Assembly: GCF_030814135.1 (NCBI RefSeq)
Contig: NZ_JAUSUQ010000003.1
Span: 124,001-188,000 of the forward strand
Length of the DNA stretch: 64,000 bases
Source of the DNA: Caldalkalibacillus uzonensis
GTDB taxonomy: Bacteria > Bacillota > Bacilli > Caldalkalibacillales > Caldalkalibacillaceae
Direction of reading: 5' to 3'
The translations under genes and the position numbers were made by a program. A model generated the notes under the pieces. That model ran no database searches and was not told the origin of the DNA. It worked only from the letters and a program-made list of their open reading frames with translations. Positions within the stretch are counted from its first letter, which is position 1, and every line of letters starts with the position of its first letter. Below are positions 52,945 through 60,628 of this stretch, in pieces.

Positions 52945-54447
52945 TTATGCCAATCGTTTGACAGCGTAATTCATAATAGTCTCTTGGGTCACATTTTCAT
53001 TCTTAAGTTCACCGGTAATCCTTCCTTCACACATGACAATTATACGGTGACTCATAAGTAAAATCTCGGTCAATTCTGACGAAATCATAATGATGGACTT
53101 CCCTTGTTTAGCCAGCTTGTTTAACAAATTATAAATCTCACGTTTGGCTCCCACATCAATGCCACGGGTCGGTTCATCAAATATTAAAATATCACAGTCA
53201 CGGACCAACCATTTCCCTATAACCACCTTCTGTTGATTACCCCCTGAAAGAAACTTCACCTGCTGATGGATACTGGGGGTCTTCACTTTTAAGTCCTCAA
53301 CAATATCCGTAGAGACACGGTCAATGTGGTTATCATTCATCCATCCTCCTGCCCACATGAACTTTCGATAAGAAGGAAGAGCAATATTAGTTTTGACATC
53401 CATTTCGGTGAGCAGTCCAAACTGTTTTCGGTCTTCAGAAAGATATCCTATCCCATGTTTTACCGCATCATGGGTACTATTAATTACAACTTTCTGTCCA
53501 TGGATATAAATGTCCCCTGAGTCAATCGGGTCTGCACCAAAAATGGCACGGGCCACCTCTGTGCGACCAGCTCCCATTAATCCTGCAAATCCTAAAATCT
53601 CTCCTTTATTGAGGTAAAAAGAGATATCTTTAAGAATGGACCCCCGGTTGAGATGTTTCACTTCAAGCACCTTTTCATTGCTAACCCTCTCGATTTTGGG
53701 TTTGAACGAATATTTAATTTCCCGTCCCACCATCATGGCCACAATCTCGTCAATCGACACCTCTTGAGTGTTAACGGTATCAACATAGCACCCATCTCGC
53801 ATGACCGTAATTCGATCCGTGATCCGCTTTAGTTCATCCATGCGGTGAGAGATATAGATAATACCCACCCCGTTATCCCGCAACTGGTGAATGATCTTAA
53901 ACAGGTCTTCAATTTCATTTTCTGTCAACGCTGCTGTTGGCTCATCCATGATTAACACTTCAGCATCAAAGGAGAGCGCCTTCGCAATTTCAACCATCTG
54001 TTGCTTGGCCACGGTAAGTTCGGAGACCAAGGTGTTCAGGTCCAAATTCAGATTCAAACGTTCAAACATCAAACTGGCCATTTCATTCTGTCTTTTTTCA
54101 TCCAGGAATAACTGAAACCTTTTCCTTGGTTCTCTGCCAATAAAAATATTTTGAGCCACTGTCAAATCAGGCATAAGATTTAATTCTTGGTGAATCATAC
54201 TGATACCCAGATTTTGTGCTGTTTTTGTATTTGGAATATCAATCTCCTTCCCCTTAAAAAAAATGGTGCCTGCATCCTTCTGGTAAATACCGGTCAGAAT
54301 TTTCATGAGAGTAGACTTGCCTGCCCCATTTTCACCAACAAGAGCATGAACCTCCCCTTTCTTTAACTCGAATCGTGCTTTAGAAAGGGCTTGGACCCCT
54401 GGGAAACGCTTATCAATATCCTCCATTCGCAAAAGAACCTCACTCAC
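52945..54447 (-). CDS. Sugar ABC transporter ATPase (RbsA-like)
   Basis: A 500-residue protein with two ABC domains. First: Walker A GENGAGKSTLMKIL (about 36-49), Walker B VLIMDEPTAAL. Second: degenerate Walker A GLMGAGRTEVARAIF (about 286-300), signature LSGGNQQKVVIGKWL and Walker B LIFDEPTRGIDVG. This pattern is normal for RbsA/XylG/MglA proteins. It follows the FucU gene by 21 bp. Confidence 0.94.
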   Translation of the reverse strand: MSEVLLRMEDIDKRFPGVQALSKARFELKKGEVHALVGENGAGKSTLMKILTGIYQKDAGTIFFKGKEIDIPNTKTAQNLGISMIHQELNLMPDLTVAQNIFIGREPRKRFQLFLDEKRQNEMASLMFERLNLNLDLNTLVSELTVAKQQMVEIAKALSFDAEVLIMDEPTAALTENEIEDLFKIIHQLRDNGVGIIYISHRMDELKRITDRITVMRDGCYVDTVNTQEVSIDEIVAMMVGREIKYSFKPKIERVSNEKVLEVKHLNRGSILKDISFYLNKGEILGFAGLMGAGRTEVARAIFGADPIDSGDIYIHGQKVVINSTHDAVKHGIGYLSEDRKQFGLLTEMDVKTNIALPSYRKFMWAGGWMNDNHIDRVSTDIVEDLKVKTPSIHQQVKFLSGGNQQKVVIGKWLVRDCDILIFDEPTRGIDVGAKREIYNLLNKLAKQGKSIIMISSELTEILLMSHRIIVMCEGRITGELKNENVTQETIMNYAVKRLA

Positions 54448-54468
54448 TTTATCACCTGCTTTTTCCGC

Positions 54469-54897
54469 TTATTTGATTACTCCTTTTTTTAGAATGATAT
54501 TGCCATATAAAGCGCTTTCACTTGTGGCCACAATGGCATAGGCTGATTTAGCTCTTCCATAGAACTCAAACCTGTCCACCATCTCAAACTGAGTACCTTG
54601 GCCAGCATGCTTATTTATGATTGAGCGATACTGTTCCCATATCAAAGGCGAATGAGGATCACCTGGTACTACCTGCATTAACGCCACCGGCTTTTCCACA
54701 TAAGTATCAAGGGGAAAAAAGGTAAGGATGGCTTCCAACAGTTCAGGTATGTTATGGCCATCAGAACGGATTAACCGGCGGGCGAGACTGGCAGATGGAA
54801 AATTTCCATCTGCCAGTACAATTTCATCACCGTGTCCCATCTCCATAAGTATCTTCATTAATTCTGGAGAAAGAATAGCAGGGATCCCTTTGAGCAT
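54469..54897 (-). CDS. fucU: L-fucose mutarotase (FucU) / RbsD family
   Basis: A 142-residue protein of FucU length (about 140; RbsD is 131-139). It starts MLKGIPAILSPELMKILMEMGHGDEIVLADGNFPS, with the conserved Gly-His-Gly-Asp and Asp residues, and ends FEFYGRAKSAYAIVATSESALYGNIILKKGVIK, where the Tyr and GNIILKKG are closer to FucU than to RbsD. It interconverts sugar anomers after uptake. It leads the transporter operon and a LacI-type palindrome lies 32 bp upstream. Fucose is the likely but unproved sugar. Confidence 0.85.
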   Translation of the reverse strand: MLKGIPAILSPELMKILMEMGHGDEIVLADGNFPSASLARRLIRSDGHNIPELLEAILTFFPLDTYVEKPVALMQVVPGDPHSPLIWEQYRSIINKHAGQGTQFEMVDRFEFYGRAKSAYAIVATSESALYGNIILKKGVIK

Positions 54898-54928
54898 GGA
54901 TAGCTTTCCCCCATTCCTATCATTCTAT

Positions 54929-54942
54929 TGTTATCGATAACA
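54929..54942. promoter_or_regulatory. LacI-type operator, copy 2 (before fucU)
   Basis: TGTTATCGATAACA is a perfect 14-bp palindrome centred on CG, the form typical of LacI-family operators. It is 32 bp upstream of the fucU start. Confidence 0.7.
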
Positions 54943-54985
54943 TTTTTTTAGTTTAATTGTATCAGATTCATATTTAAGCGGTCAA

Positions 54986-55828
54986 TTATATTTTAGTATT
55001 ATTCATATTTTTTTGATAATAGTCAGTTGAATGATTAAAATATTCCCACTCCGGCTTTATTCCAGCTCCATAACCTAACGTAGCGCCCCCCTCCACTGGC
55101 AGTGCGACCCCTGTAACAAAAGAAGCTTCTTCACTAGCAAGAAATAAGGCAGCTCTTGCAATTTCTTCAGTAGAAGCGGTACGACCTAACATGTGGGACA
55201 AATCTTGCTCCAAGCGGGCTTTCTCTGGATCATGCTGTGTTTCAAACCAGCTTTCCAGAAGGGGGGTTTTCACTCCTGCCGGACAAATGGCATTGACACG
55301 AACATTAAACGGAGCATAATCAATGGCTGCTGCTTTGGTCAAGGCAATCACAGCCCCTTTGCTGGCTGAGTAGGCCGCATTACTCCGCTGCCCAATGACT
55401 CCTGTCATCGAAGCCATATTAATGATATTACCCTGTGTTTGCTTAAGGTGAGGAATGGCATATTTAATCGTTAAGTAGATGCTTTTGATATTAACATCAA
55501 ATAAACGATTCCATTCAGCCGTTTCGATTTCCTCTAAACGTTTAGGGAGGATGATTCCCGCATTATTAAACAAAATATCGAGCTGTTTAAATGTGGTAAT
55601 GGTATTTTCAATCAGCGAGCAAACATGAGACTCGTTTGAGACATCACAGTGAACAGCGATTGAATCCTGATTGTCTTCTCTGATCTTCTCTGCGATGGCC
55701 TCTGCTTTTTCCATGTTGATGTCAGCGACGACCACCTTAGCTCCTTCTTGGGCAAATAAGCGAGCACTTGCCTCTCCGATCCCGCTTGCTCCACCCGTGA
55801 CAATGACGACTTTATCTTTTAAGCGCAT
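54986..55828 (-). CDS. Short-chain dehydrogenase, candidate L-fucose dehydrogenase
   Basis: A 280-residue SDR, slightly longer than usual because of a C-terminal extension (EWEYFNHSTDYYQKN). TGGASGIGEASA (11-22), acidic residue after beta-2 (VVVADIN, NAD type), NNAGIIL, NMASMTG with Ser, YSASKGA for Tyr/Lys. CPAGVKTPLLESWF is a lid insert seen in sugar dehydrogenases. The gene is preceded by a LacI-type palindrome at 55849 and lies next to fucU; sugar to lactone oxidation is the likely role. Confidence 0.82.
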   Translation of the reverse strand: MRLKDKVVIVTGGASGIGEASARLFAQEGAKVVVADINMEKAEAIAEKIREDNQDSIAVHCDVSNESHVCSLIENTITTFKQLDILFNNAGIILPKRLEEIETAEWNRLFDVNIKSIYLTIKYAIPHLKQTQGNIINMASMTGVIGQRSNAAYSASKGAVIALTKAAAIDYAPFNVRVNAICPAGVKTPLLESWFETQHDPEKARLEQDLSHMLGRTASTEEIARAALFLASEEASFVTGVALPVEGGATLGYGAGIKPEWEYFNHSTDYYQKNMNNTKI

Positions 55829-55848
55829 CGTATGATATAACCTCCTTT

Positions 55849-55868
55849 AATTGTTATCGGTAACAATT
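55849..55868. promoter_or_regulatory. LacI-type operator, copy 3 (before the SDR)
   Basis: AATTGTTATCGGTAACAATT is a 20-bp palindrome with one mismatch, 21 bp upstream of the SDR start. It shares the TGTTATCG-TAACA core with the copy at 54929. Confidence 0.7.
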
Positions 55869-55882
55869 ATACAATAAATAAA

Positions 55883-55908
55883 CCGTGCAGAACACTCACT
55901 CTGCACGG
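55883..55908 (-). terminator. Rho-independent terminator after gcvH
   Basis: CCGTGCAGA pairs with TCTGCACGG over an 8-base loop. On the minus strand it is followed by TTTATTTATT. It lies 17 bp past the gcvH stop. Confidence 0.72.
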
Positions 55909-55924
55909 CAATTTTAATCATCTA

Positions 55925-56311
55925 TTAGTCATTTTCGGTGACCATTTTTTCATATTCTTCAGCGGACATGAGCTTATCCAGTTCACTGGTATCTGACATT
56001 TCCACGACAATCATCCACCCATCACCATATGGATCAGAGTTGACCAGTTCCGGTTCATCTTCCAGGCTTTCGTTGACTTCTAATACTTTTCCGCTCACAG
56101 GTGCATATAACTCCGAAACCGTTTTAACAGATTCTACACTGCCAAAAGGAGAATCCTGTTCCACTTCATCATCCACTTCGGGCAGTTCTACAAAAACAAT
56201 ATCACCTAATTCAGATTGAGCAAAATCAGTAATTCCTATGTATGCCTTGTTGCCTTCCACGCGAACCCACTCGTGCTCTTCGCTGTATTTCAATTCCTTA
56301 GGTAGGTTCAT
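55925..56311 (-). CDS. gcvH: Glycine cleavage system H protein
   Basis: A 128-residue GcvH of usual length. The lipoyl-attachment Lys lies in [18 protein letters not shown] (about residue 64). [21 protein letters not shown] is the usual start. It carries the aminomethyl group in the glycine cleavage complex and is also used in lipoate distribution. It is 35 bp downstream of the yusI-like gene, an arrangement seen in Bacillus. Confidence 0.95.
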   Translation of the reverse strand: MNLPKELKYSEEHEWVRVEGNKAYIGITDFAQSELGDIVFVELPEVDDEVEQDSPFGSVESVKTVSELYAPVSGKVLEVNESLEDEPELVNSDPYGDGWMIVVEMSDTSELDKLMSAEEYEKMVTEND

Positions 56312-56346
56312 TCCTCACACCTCCATGTGTATTTGCTTTCATCATA

Positions 56347-56709
56347 CTATGTTCCCCAAGTCTCTGCAAATGTTTTCTCCTGAAAGCCAATGGTCACCTT
56401 GTTACCATCTGTCACTATGGGCCGTTTAAGCAGCTTCCCGTTTGAAGACAGAAGTTCCAGTTGTTCCTCTTCGTTCATGCCAGGTAAGTTTTCTTTCAGG
56501 TTTAATTCTTTGTACACTGTACCCCGTGTATTAAAAAATTTGTTTAGTGATTCTCCCGATTGCTGCCACAGCTTGCGCAGCGTTTCCTTGTCCGGGGGAT
56601 CGTTGACAATATGCACCACATGCAAATCATAGCCATGATCTTCAAGCCAAGCCTTGGCTTTACGGCACGATGTTCATTGGGGATAGTGATATATCGTTAC
56701 TTTAGGCAT
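56347..56709 (-). CDS. yusI: ArsC/Spx-family protein (YusI-like) with in-frame TGA at the active-site cysteine codon
   Basis: If TGA at 56676-56674 is read through, the gene encodes 120 residues, the length of YusI-type proteins (about 118). The start reads MPKVTIYHYPQ, then TGA (codon 12), then TSCRKAKAWLEDHGYDL. YusI has YPKCGTCRKA here, so the TGA replaces the first, catalytic Cys of CxxC. The rest of the protein (FFNTRGTVYKELNLKENLPG, LLKRPIVTDGNKVTIGF) is fully conserved. ATG 56709 has GGAGGATCTTG upstream. Read as a separate open frame it would start at TTG 56625, without a ribosome site. Candidates: a selenoprotein (UxxC), a recent nonsense mutation, or a sequencing error. Confidence 0.7.
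56644..56660 (-). other. SECIS-like hairpin downstream of the TGA codon
   Basis: On the minus strand a 7-bp perfect stem (AAGCCAA with TTGGCTT) carries a 3-base loop GGC. The first loop base lies 21 nt after the TGA. Bacterial SECIS elements are usually a short stem just downstream of UGA with a G at the start of the apical loop within roughly 16-37 nt. The match is suggestive but the sequence also encodes conserved residues KAKAWLE, so chance is possible. Confidence 0.4.
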
Positions 56710-56797
56710 CAAGATCCTCCTTTACCAATCGTCCAGTTTACTTTATATAGCCTGTCCAAGTTGAGCCAGTACCAATCAGACACGTTAACCACTCACT

Positions 56798-57379
56798 CTA
56801 CTCCTTGTTACGTCGACGGGAAAACACATTGGCACTGCGTACATACTCCACATCTTTATGCCCAGCCCGGTGGTTGATCACCCTGGCCAAGGCAAAGAAA
56901 TAATCGGACAAGCGGTTCAAATATTTCTGCACCCAAGGATTGATCTTTTCTTTTTCAGCCAATCGCACCGTCTGGCGTTCCGCCCGCCGGATGACCGTTC
57001 TGGCCACATGCAAATAGGCCGCTGCTTTGGTTCCACCCGGGAGAATAAACCGCTCCAGTTCTGGTGCCTCGGCCACATAGGCATCGATGCGCTCCTCCAA
57101 AAAGGTGACCATCTCTTCCGTCACTTTAAATGGATATTTCCGCTCCGCACCTTCTTTTTTGCTTAAGTCACTGCCGCAGTCAAACAACTCATGCTGAATT
57201 TTCTCCAGCTCCTCTCTGATCTGGCGCTCCTCTTCTGGCAGATGGGCAATCGCCACACCCACAAAGCTGTTGGCTTCGTCTACCGTGCCATAAGCTTCCA
57301 CTTTTGCACTGGCCTTGGATACACGGCCACCTACAATACTGGTTTGGCCCTCATCCCCTGTACGCGTATAAATTTTCAT
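56798..57379 (-). CDS. pduO: ATP:cob(I)alamin adenosyltransferase (PduO type)
   Basis: A 193-residue PduO-family protein. N-terminal TRTGDEGQTSIVGGRVSK (5-22, ATP binding), VEAYGTVDEANSFVG (28-42), RTVIRRAERQTVRL (about 131-144) and LNRLSDYFFALAR (about 156-168). It makes adenosylcobalamin from cob(I)alamin. Its start overlaps the PHP phosphatase stop by 4 bp. It fits the cobalamin salvage genes upstream. Confidence 0.94.
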   Translation of the reverse strand: MKIYTRTGDEGQTSIVGGRVSKASAKVEAYGTVDEANSFVGVAIAHLPEEERQIREELEKIQHELFDCGSDLSKKEGAERKYPFKVTEEMVTFLEERIDAYVAEAPELERFILPGGTKAAAYLHVARTVIRRAERQTVRLAEKEKINPWVQKYLNRLSDYFFALARVINHRAGHKDVEYVRSANVFSRRRNKE

Positions 57380-58221
57380 CGTTTCGTTCCCCTTTCATTC
57401 GGTTTACGAGTTTCTCCCACAGAAATGAAACGTGGCTGCCCTTCCCGATAAACGGTGATATACTTGAAACCGACTTCTACCAACAAGTGATAGGCCTGTT
57501 CAAAGTGGTGGGCAATATGTGCCTGATGATGCGCATCGGAACCGATAGTGATAATTTCGCCACCCAGCTGGCGGTAAAGTTTGATGACCGGCAGCTCAGG
57601 CAAGGCACAGTTCAGTTTATAACGATAACCAGACATATTGATTTCAATGCCCCGCCCTGTGTTAATCAGCTCTTTCAGCGTCTCAGCAATGAGGTGATCG
57701 TAGCGCCGCCAATCGATACAGGTATGATCCGCTTTCAAGTAGTGCACATAACGTTTGATCAGATCCAGATGACCTAGCACATGAAAATAGGGGTTATCCC
57801 GCACACAGTGGTACACAGTCTCAAAATAGAGATGCAAGGCTTGATCTAATTGTTTACCTTTAAAATAGTCACCGTTGTGCAGATCCAAGTCATCAGCAAT
57901 ATGGACGGAACCAATGATAAAGTCAAACTGATGGTCCCGGACAAACTGTTCATTCCTACTTTTTACCGAGGGATGTAAGCCAATCTCCACTGCCTTTAAG
58001 ATATGCAGATGGTCTCCAAACCGCTTTCTCAGCTCATCCACTGTGCGGGCATAATCATGATAATCGAATTCAAAGGTCAACGGACAATTGGGATAAAAAT
58101 AATCCAAATGTTCAGTAAAGGCGATTTCAGTCACTCCCTTGTCAATGGCCGCTTGACAGGCCACATCCATTGGGAGTTTGGAGTCAGCTGAAAATGAGGT
58201 ATGCACGTGGTAATCAAACAT
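57376..58221 (-). CDS. PHP-domain phosphatase (histidinol-phosphatase HisJ-like)
   Basis: About 281 residues from ATG 58221 (AAAGGAAG upstream). PHP metal residues: YHVHTSFSADSK (3-14), FTEHLDYFYP (about 40), KAVEIGLHPS (about 90), IGSVHIADDLDLHNGDYF (about 115-132) and TIGSDAHHQAH near the C-terminus. HisJ-type proteins dephosphorylate L-histidinol phosphate; the subgroup also has other phosphoesterase activities. It lies between the cobalamin genes and pduO. Confidence 0.85.
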   Translation of the reverse strand: MFDYHVHTSFSADSKLPMDVACQAAIDKGVTEIAFTEHLDYFYPNCPLTFEFDYHDYARTVDELRKRFGDHLHILKAVEIGLHPSVKSRNEQFVRDHQFDFIIGSVHIADDLDLHNGDYFKGKQLDQALHLYFETVYHCVRDNPYFHVLGHLDLIKRYVHYLKADHTCIDWRRYDHLIAETLKELINTGRGIEINMSGYRYKLNCALPELPVIKLYRQLGGEIITIGSDAHHQAHIAHHFEQAYHLLVEVGFKYITVYREGQPRFISVGETRKPNERGTKR

Positions 58222-58306
58222 GGCACTTTCTTCCTTTACATCTGGCATTTTTTATACTTATACAACAGCATAGCTGAAAATCCCGCTCAGGAAAAGAGGG
58301 CTCTGA

Positions 58307-58756
58307 TCATTTCAGTTTTTTCCCCAGTCCGTGCCAGATGTAATACACATGATCGCTTAGCGACGACCCTTGCTGGACAAGCCAGCCGTTTAAATCACGC
58401 CACGTTCTTTCTAGCGCTGACAAAGGTACAATGCCCCGCCCCATTTCCAACATGATCAGAAACACAACACTATTCTCATCGCTTTGACGCCTTTGTGCTT
58501 CTGACTGGCGCACCTGTCCCAATAAAGTGTTAAACTGAGACAATATATGTTCCGCATCCCTTCCTTGTTCCAGTTCCTGCTTAATCCACTCCTCAAAGCC
58601 TTCCATGACTAACACGGTATGAGCCTGCCACCTTTTCGACCAGTCCTGCCAACTATGTCCCTGATAGGCAGAGATCCAGCTCAGCTGTTGACCTGTTGTT
58701 TGTGTCCTGACAAAAGCGCGCTTCCCTGAGAAGGCACCTCCCACGATGCAGTACAT
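58307..58756 (-). CDS. CobU-like protein lacking the guanylylation motif
   Basis: About 149 residues from ATG 58756. P-loop-like GGAFSGKRAFV (near residues 6-16) and a C-terminal block FLIMLEMGRGIVPLSALERTWRDLNGWLVQQG that matches the CobU pattern EVGWGIVP...RDxxG. It lacks the RIxxH segment that carries the guanylylated His in CobU (present at 60089-60622 as RIERHRRQR). It overlaps cobC by about 76 bp. It may be a regulatory or structural partner, or a nucleotide kinase; I cannot assign an exact role. Confidence 0.6.
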   Translation of the reverse strand: MYCIVGGAFSGKRAFVRTQTTGQQLSWISAYQGHSWQDWSKRWQAHTVLVMEGFEEWIKQELEQGRDAEHILSQFNTLLGQVRQSEAQRRQSDENSVVFLIMLEMGRGIVPLSALERTWRDLNGWLVQQGSSLSDHVYYIWHGLGKKLK

Positions 58757-59337
58757 GCCCATCCCCTTTCAGTCCGAGTCAATTCCAGCACATAAGCTTG
58801 CCCCATATTGATGGGACTTTGCCACATGGAGGCCCTCACCCCCCATGTATATAACAGGTAGCGTATCACACCACCATGAGTCATCGTTAAAATACGTGCC
58901 GGTAGATTCTCCGGCCTTAACACCTCTCTCAGCCACTCACTTACCCGCTGCCTAAATTGACCCATTGACTCTCCACCAGGCGGGGCTGTTGTTTCCAAGT
59001 TCCTTAACCACGCCTGATAAAGCGGATCATGTTCCAGCTCCTGATGGGTCCTGCCTTCCCAGACACCGAAGTGGTATTCTCGCAAACGGTGATCATAGCT
59101 GGCAATCTTGGCCAGTTCCGGGTTCAAATCATGCAGCGTTTGCCGGCAGCGGGTCAGATCACTGCAATATACCCGGCTGAAGCTGAGTGCGGCCAACTGT
59201 GAGCGGAGACCGTCGAACAGATGCCACTCCTCAGGCAGACAGGGGACATCCGTGTGGCCATAGTAGCGTCCTTCCCTGTTCCACTCTGTCAGCCCATGAC
59301 GAACCAGATACAGATGAACAGACTGAATAGTCCCCAT
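58681..59337 (-). CDS. cobC: Histidine phosphatase family, likely alpha-ribazole phosphatase CobC
   Basis: A 218-residue phosphatase. LVRHGLTEWNREGRYYGHTDVP (about 12-33) holds the phosphohistidine and RHG. Further SRVYCSDLTRCRQTL, REYHFGVWEGRTHQELEHDP and TMTHGGVIRYLL (second His about 174). Context between cobS and CobU-like genes favours CobC, removing phosphate from alpha-ribazole phosphate or adenosylcobalamin phosphate. It overlaps both neighbours. Confidence 0.85.
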   Translation of the reverse strand: MGTIQSVHLYLVRHGLTEWNREGRYYGHTDVPCLPEEWHLFDGLRSQLAALSFSRVYCSDLTRCRQTLHDLNPELAKIASYDHRLREYHFGVWEGRTHQELEHDPLYQAWLRNLETTAPPGGESMGQFRQRVSEWLREVLRPENLPARILTMTHGGVIRYLLYTWGVRASMWQSPINMGQAYVLELTRTERGWACTASWEVPSQGSALLSGHKQQVNS

Positions 59338-60092
59338 AATTCGCCCCCCTCAATTGCTGCCCCTAACAGATCTCCGTTAATCCCGCCAAATTGAGCCTGG
59401 CTCCACCGCATCCAAACCAGCAAAAACAAAAGATGATTGACATAGAGCAGAATCAGCCACGGTTCCAGGACAATAGTGAGTGCAAGGGGGAAACCCCCCC
59501 AGGCAAGATCCCGCTTCCCCAAGGAGCGGTGCCACACCCAGGCCAATCCTTCCTGTCTAAACGGCCGAAGCCAACCGAGGCAGACCAGCACACCCCAGCG
59601 GGAGATACCGAGCACCCCCACTAGAATCAACATCAGCAGGGCTGTCTGCTCCTGCTTCAGCATAACCTCAACAATGGCGAACAGAAAAACAGCTTTCCAC
59701 ATCAGCAACAAAACCAAGCTAATGATCCCGAAACTGCCCACATGGGGGTCTTTCATAATGGCGATTTTTTTTTCTAATGGGGCCCGAGAGCCGACAGCAT
59801 CGGCCACATCCATCCATCCGTCCAGGTGCAGGCCGCCGGTTAGAATGATCCAGGCTGAGAGCACAACAAGGGTGAGCATCCACACCGGCACAAACGGAGC
59901 AAGCAAGAAGACCAGACTGCCAAGGAAAACACCCAGCACCATACCGACCAAGGGGTAGGCCCTTAGGGCCCAGCTTAAAGTTTCAGGCTGCCATTCCGGA
60001 CGGAAGGGCAGAGGCAGCGTGGTTAAAAATTGAAAGGCGATGGCCACTCCGCCACCCATCTCCTTCATGTTCCGTCTCCAGTTCCTGCTCAT
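59289..60092 (-). CDS. cobS: Adenosylcobinamide-GDP ribazoletransferase CobS
   Basis: About 267 residues with 6-7 membrane segments. FQFLTTLPLP near the N-terminus (about 18-27) and LTGGLHLDGWMDVADAVGSRAPLEKKIAIMKDPHVGSFG (about 85-120, the Asp-rich catalytic block) are diagnostic. ATG 60092 overlaps the TGA of cobU (ATGA) and has AAAGGAG upstream. It joins the lower ligand to the cobinamide backbone at the membrane. Confidence 0.94.
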   Translation of the reverse strand: MSRNWRRNMKEMGGGVAIAFQFLTTLPLPFRPEWQPETLSWALRAYPLVGMVLGVFLGSLVFLLAPFVPVWMLTLVVLSAWIILTGGLHLDGWMDVADAVGSRAPLEKKIAIMKDPHVGSFGIISLVLLLMWKAVFLFAIVEVMLKQEQTALLMLILVGVLGISRWGVLVCLGWLRPFRQEGLAWVWHRSLGKRDLAWGGFPLALTIVLEPWLILLYVNHLLFLLVWMRWSQAQFGGINGDLLGAAIEGGELWGLFSLFICIWFVMG

Positions 60093-60622
60093 GCCCGATC
60101 TCCTTTCCACATCACCCCTTGCCCGGCAATGACCTGAACGGCTTGGTCAGCCTCGGCCACGCACAGCCGATGAACCTGTTCCAAAGCATAGATATAACGT
60201 CTCACTTCACGGTCAACTGGAGGAACCCCTTCATTAACATCATTGGACACCAGAACCAGTGACAATTGCCTCTTCTCGGCTGTGGCCAGCATCCGCCTGG
60301 CCGCAGTCAAAATTTCCTCCACTGAAAGGACGTCTTCAAATAACAAATGGCTAAGCCAGATGGTCAGGCAATCGACCAAGACGATGCTTCCTTCCTGACA
60401 CAGGTTTATGACCTTATCCACTTCCTTTGCTTCTTCTATTGTCTGCCATCGTCCCGAACGCTGGCGGCGGTGCCGCTCAATGCGCTCTGCCATTTCAGAG
60501 TCAAGCGGTTGGGCTGTGGCAACATAGACAAGTGGTGTGCCCTTTTTTGCTAACTGCAAACAGAGGGACTCGGCATAGCTGCTTTTTCCCGAACGGGCGC
60601 CTCCTGAAACAAACATAATCAT
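60089..60622 (-). CDS. cobU: Bifunctional adenosylcobinamide kinase/guanylyltransferase CobU
   Basis: A 177-residue protein of CobU length. P-loop GGARSGKSSYAE (6-17), RIERHRRQRSGRWQTIEE with the guanylylated His (about 48-65), LVDCLTIWLSHLL (about 79-91) and VLVSNDVNEGVPP (about 120-132). It phosphorylates and then guanylylates adenosylcobinamide. It sits between cobD and cobS, overlapping the latter. Confidence 0.94.
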   Translation of the reverse strand: MIMFVSGGARSGKSSYAESLCLQLAKKGTPLVYVATAQPLDSEMAERIERHRRQRSGRWQTIEEAKEVDKVINLCQEGSIVLVDCLTIWLSHLLFEDVLSVEEILTAARRMLATAEKRQLSLVLVSNDVNEGVPPVDREVRRYIYALEQVHRLCVAEADQAVQVIAGQGVMWKGDRA

Positions 60623-60628
60623 CTTGGT

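Noticed and set aside
54510-54530. cre-like sequence AAAGCGCTTTCA
   Set aside because: It lies inside the fucU coding sequence and is explained by the codons there.
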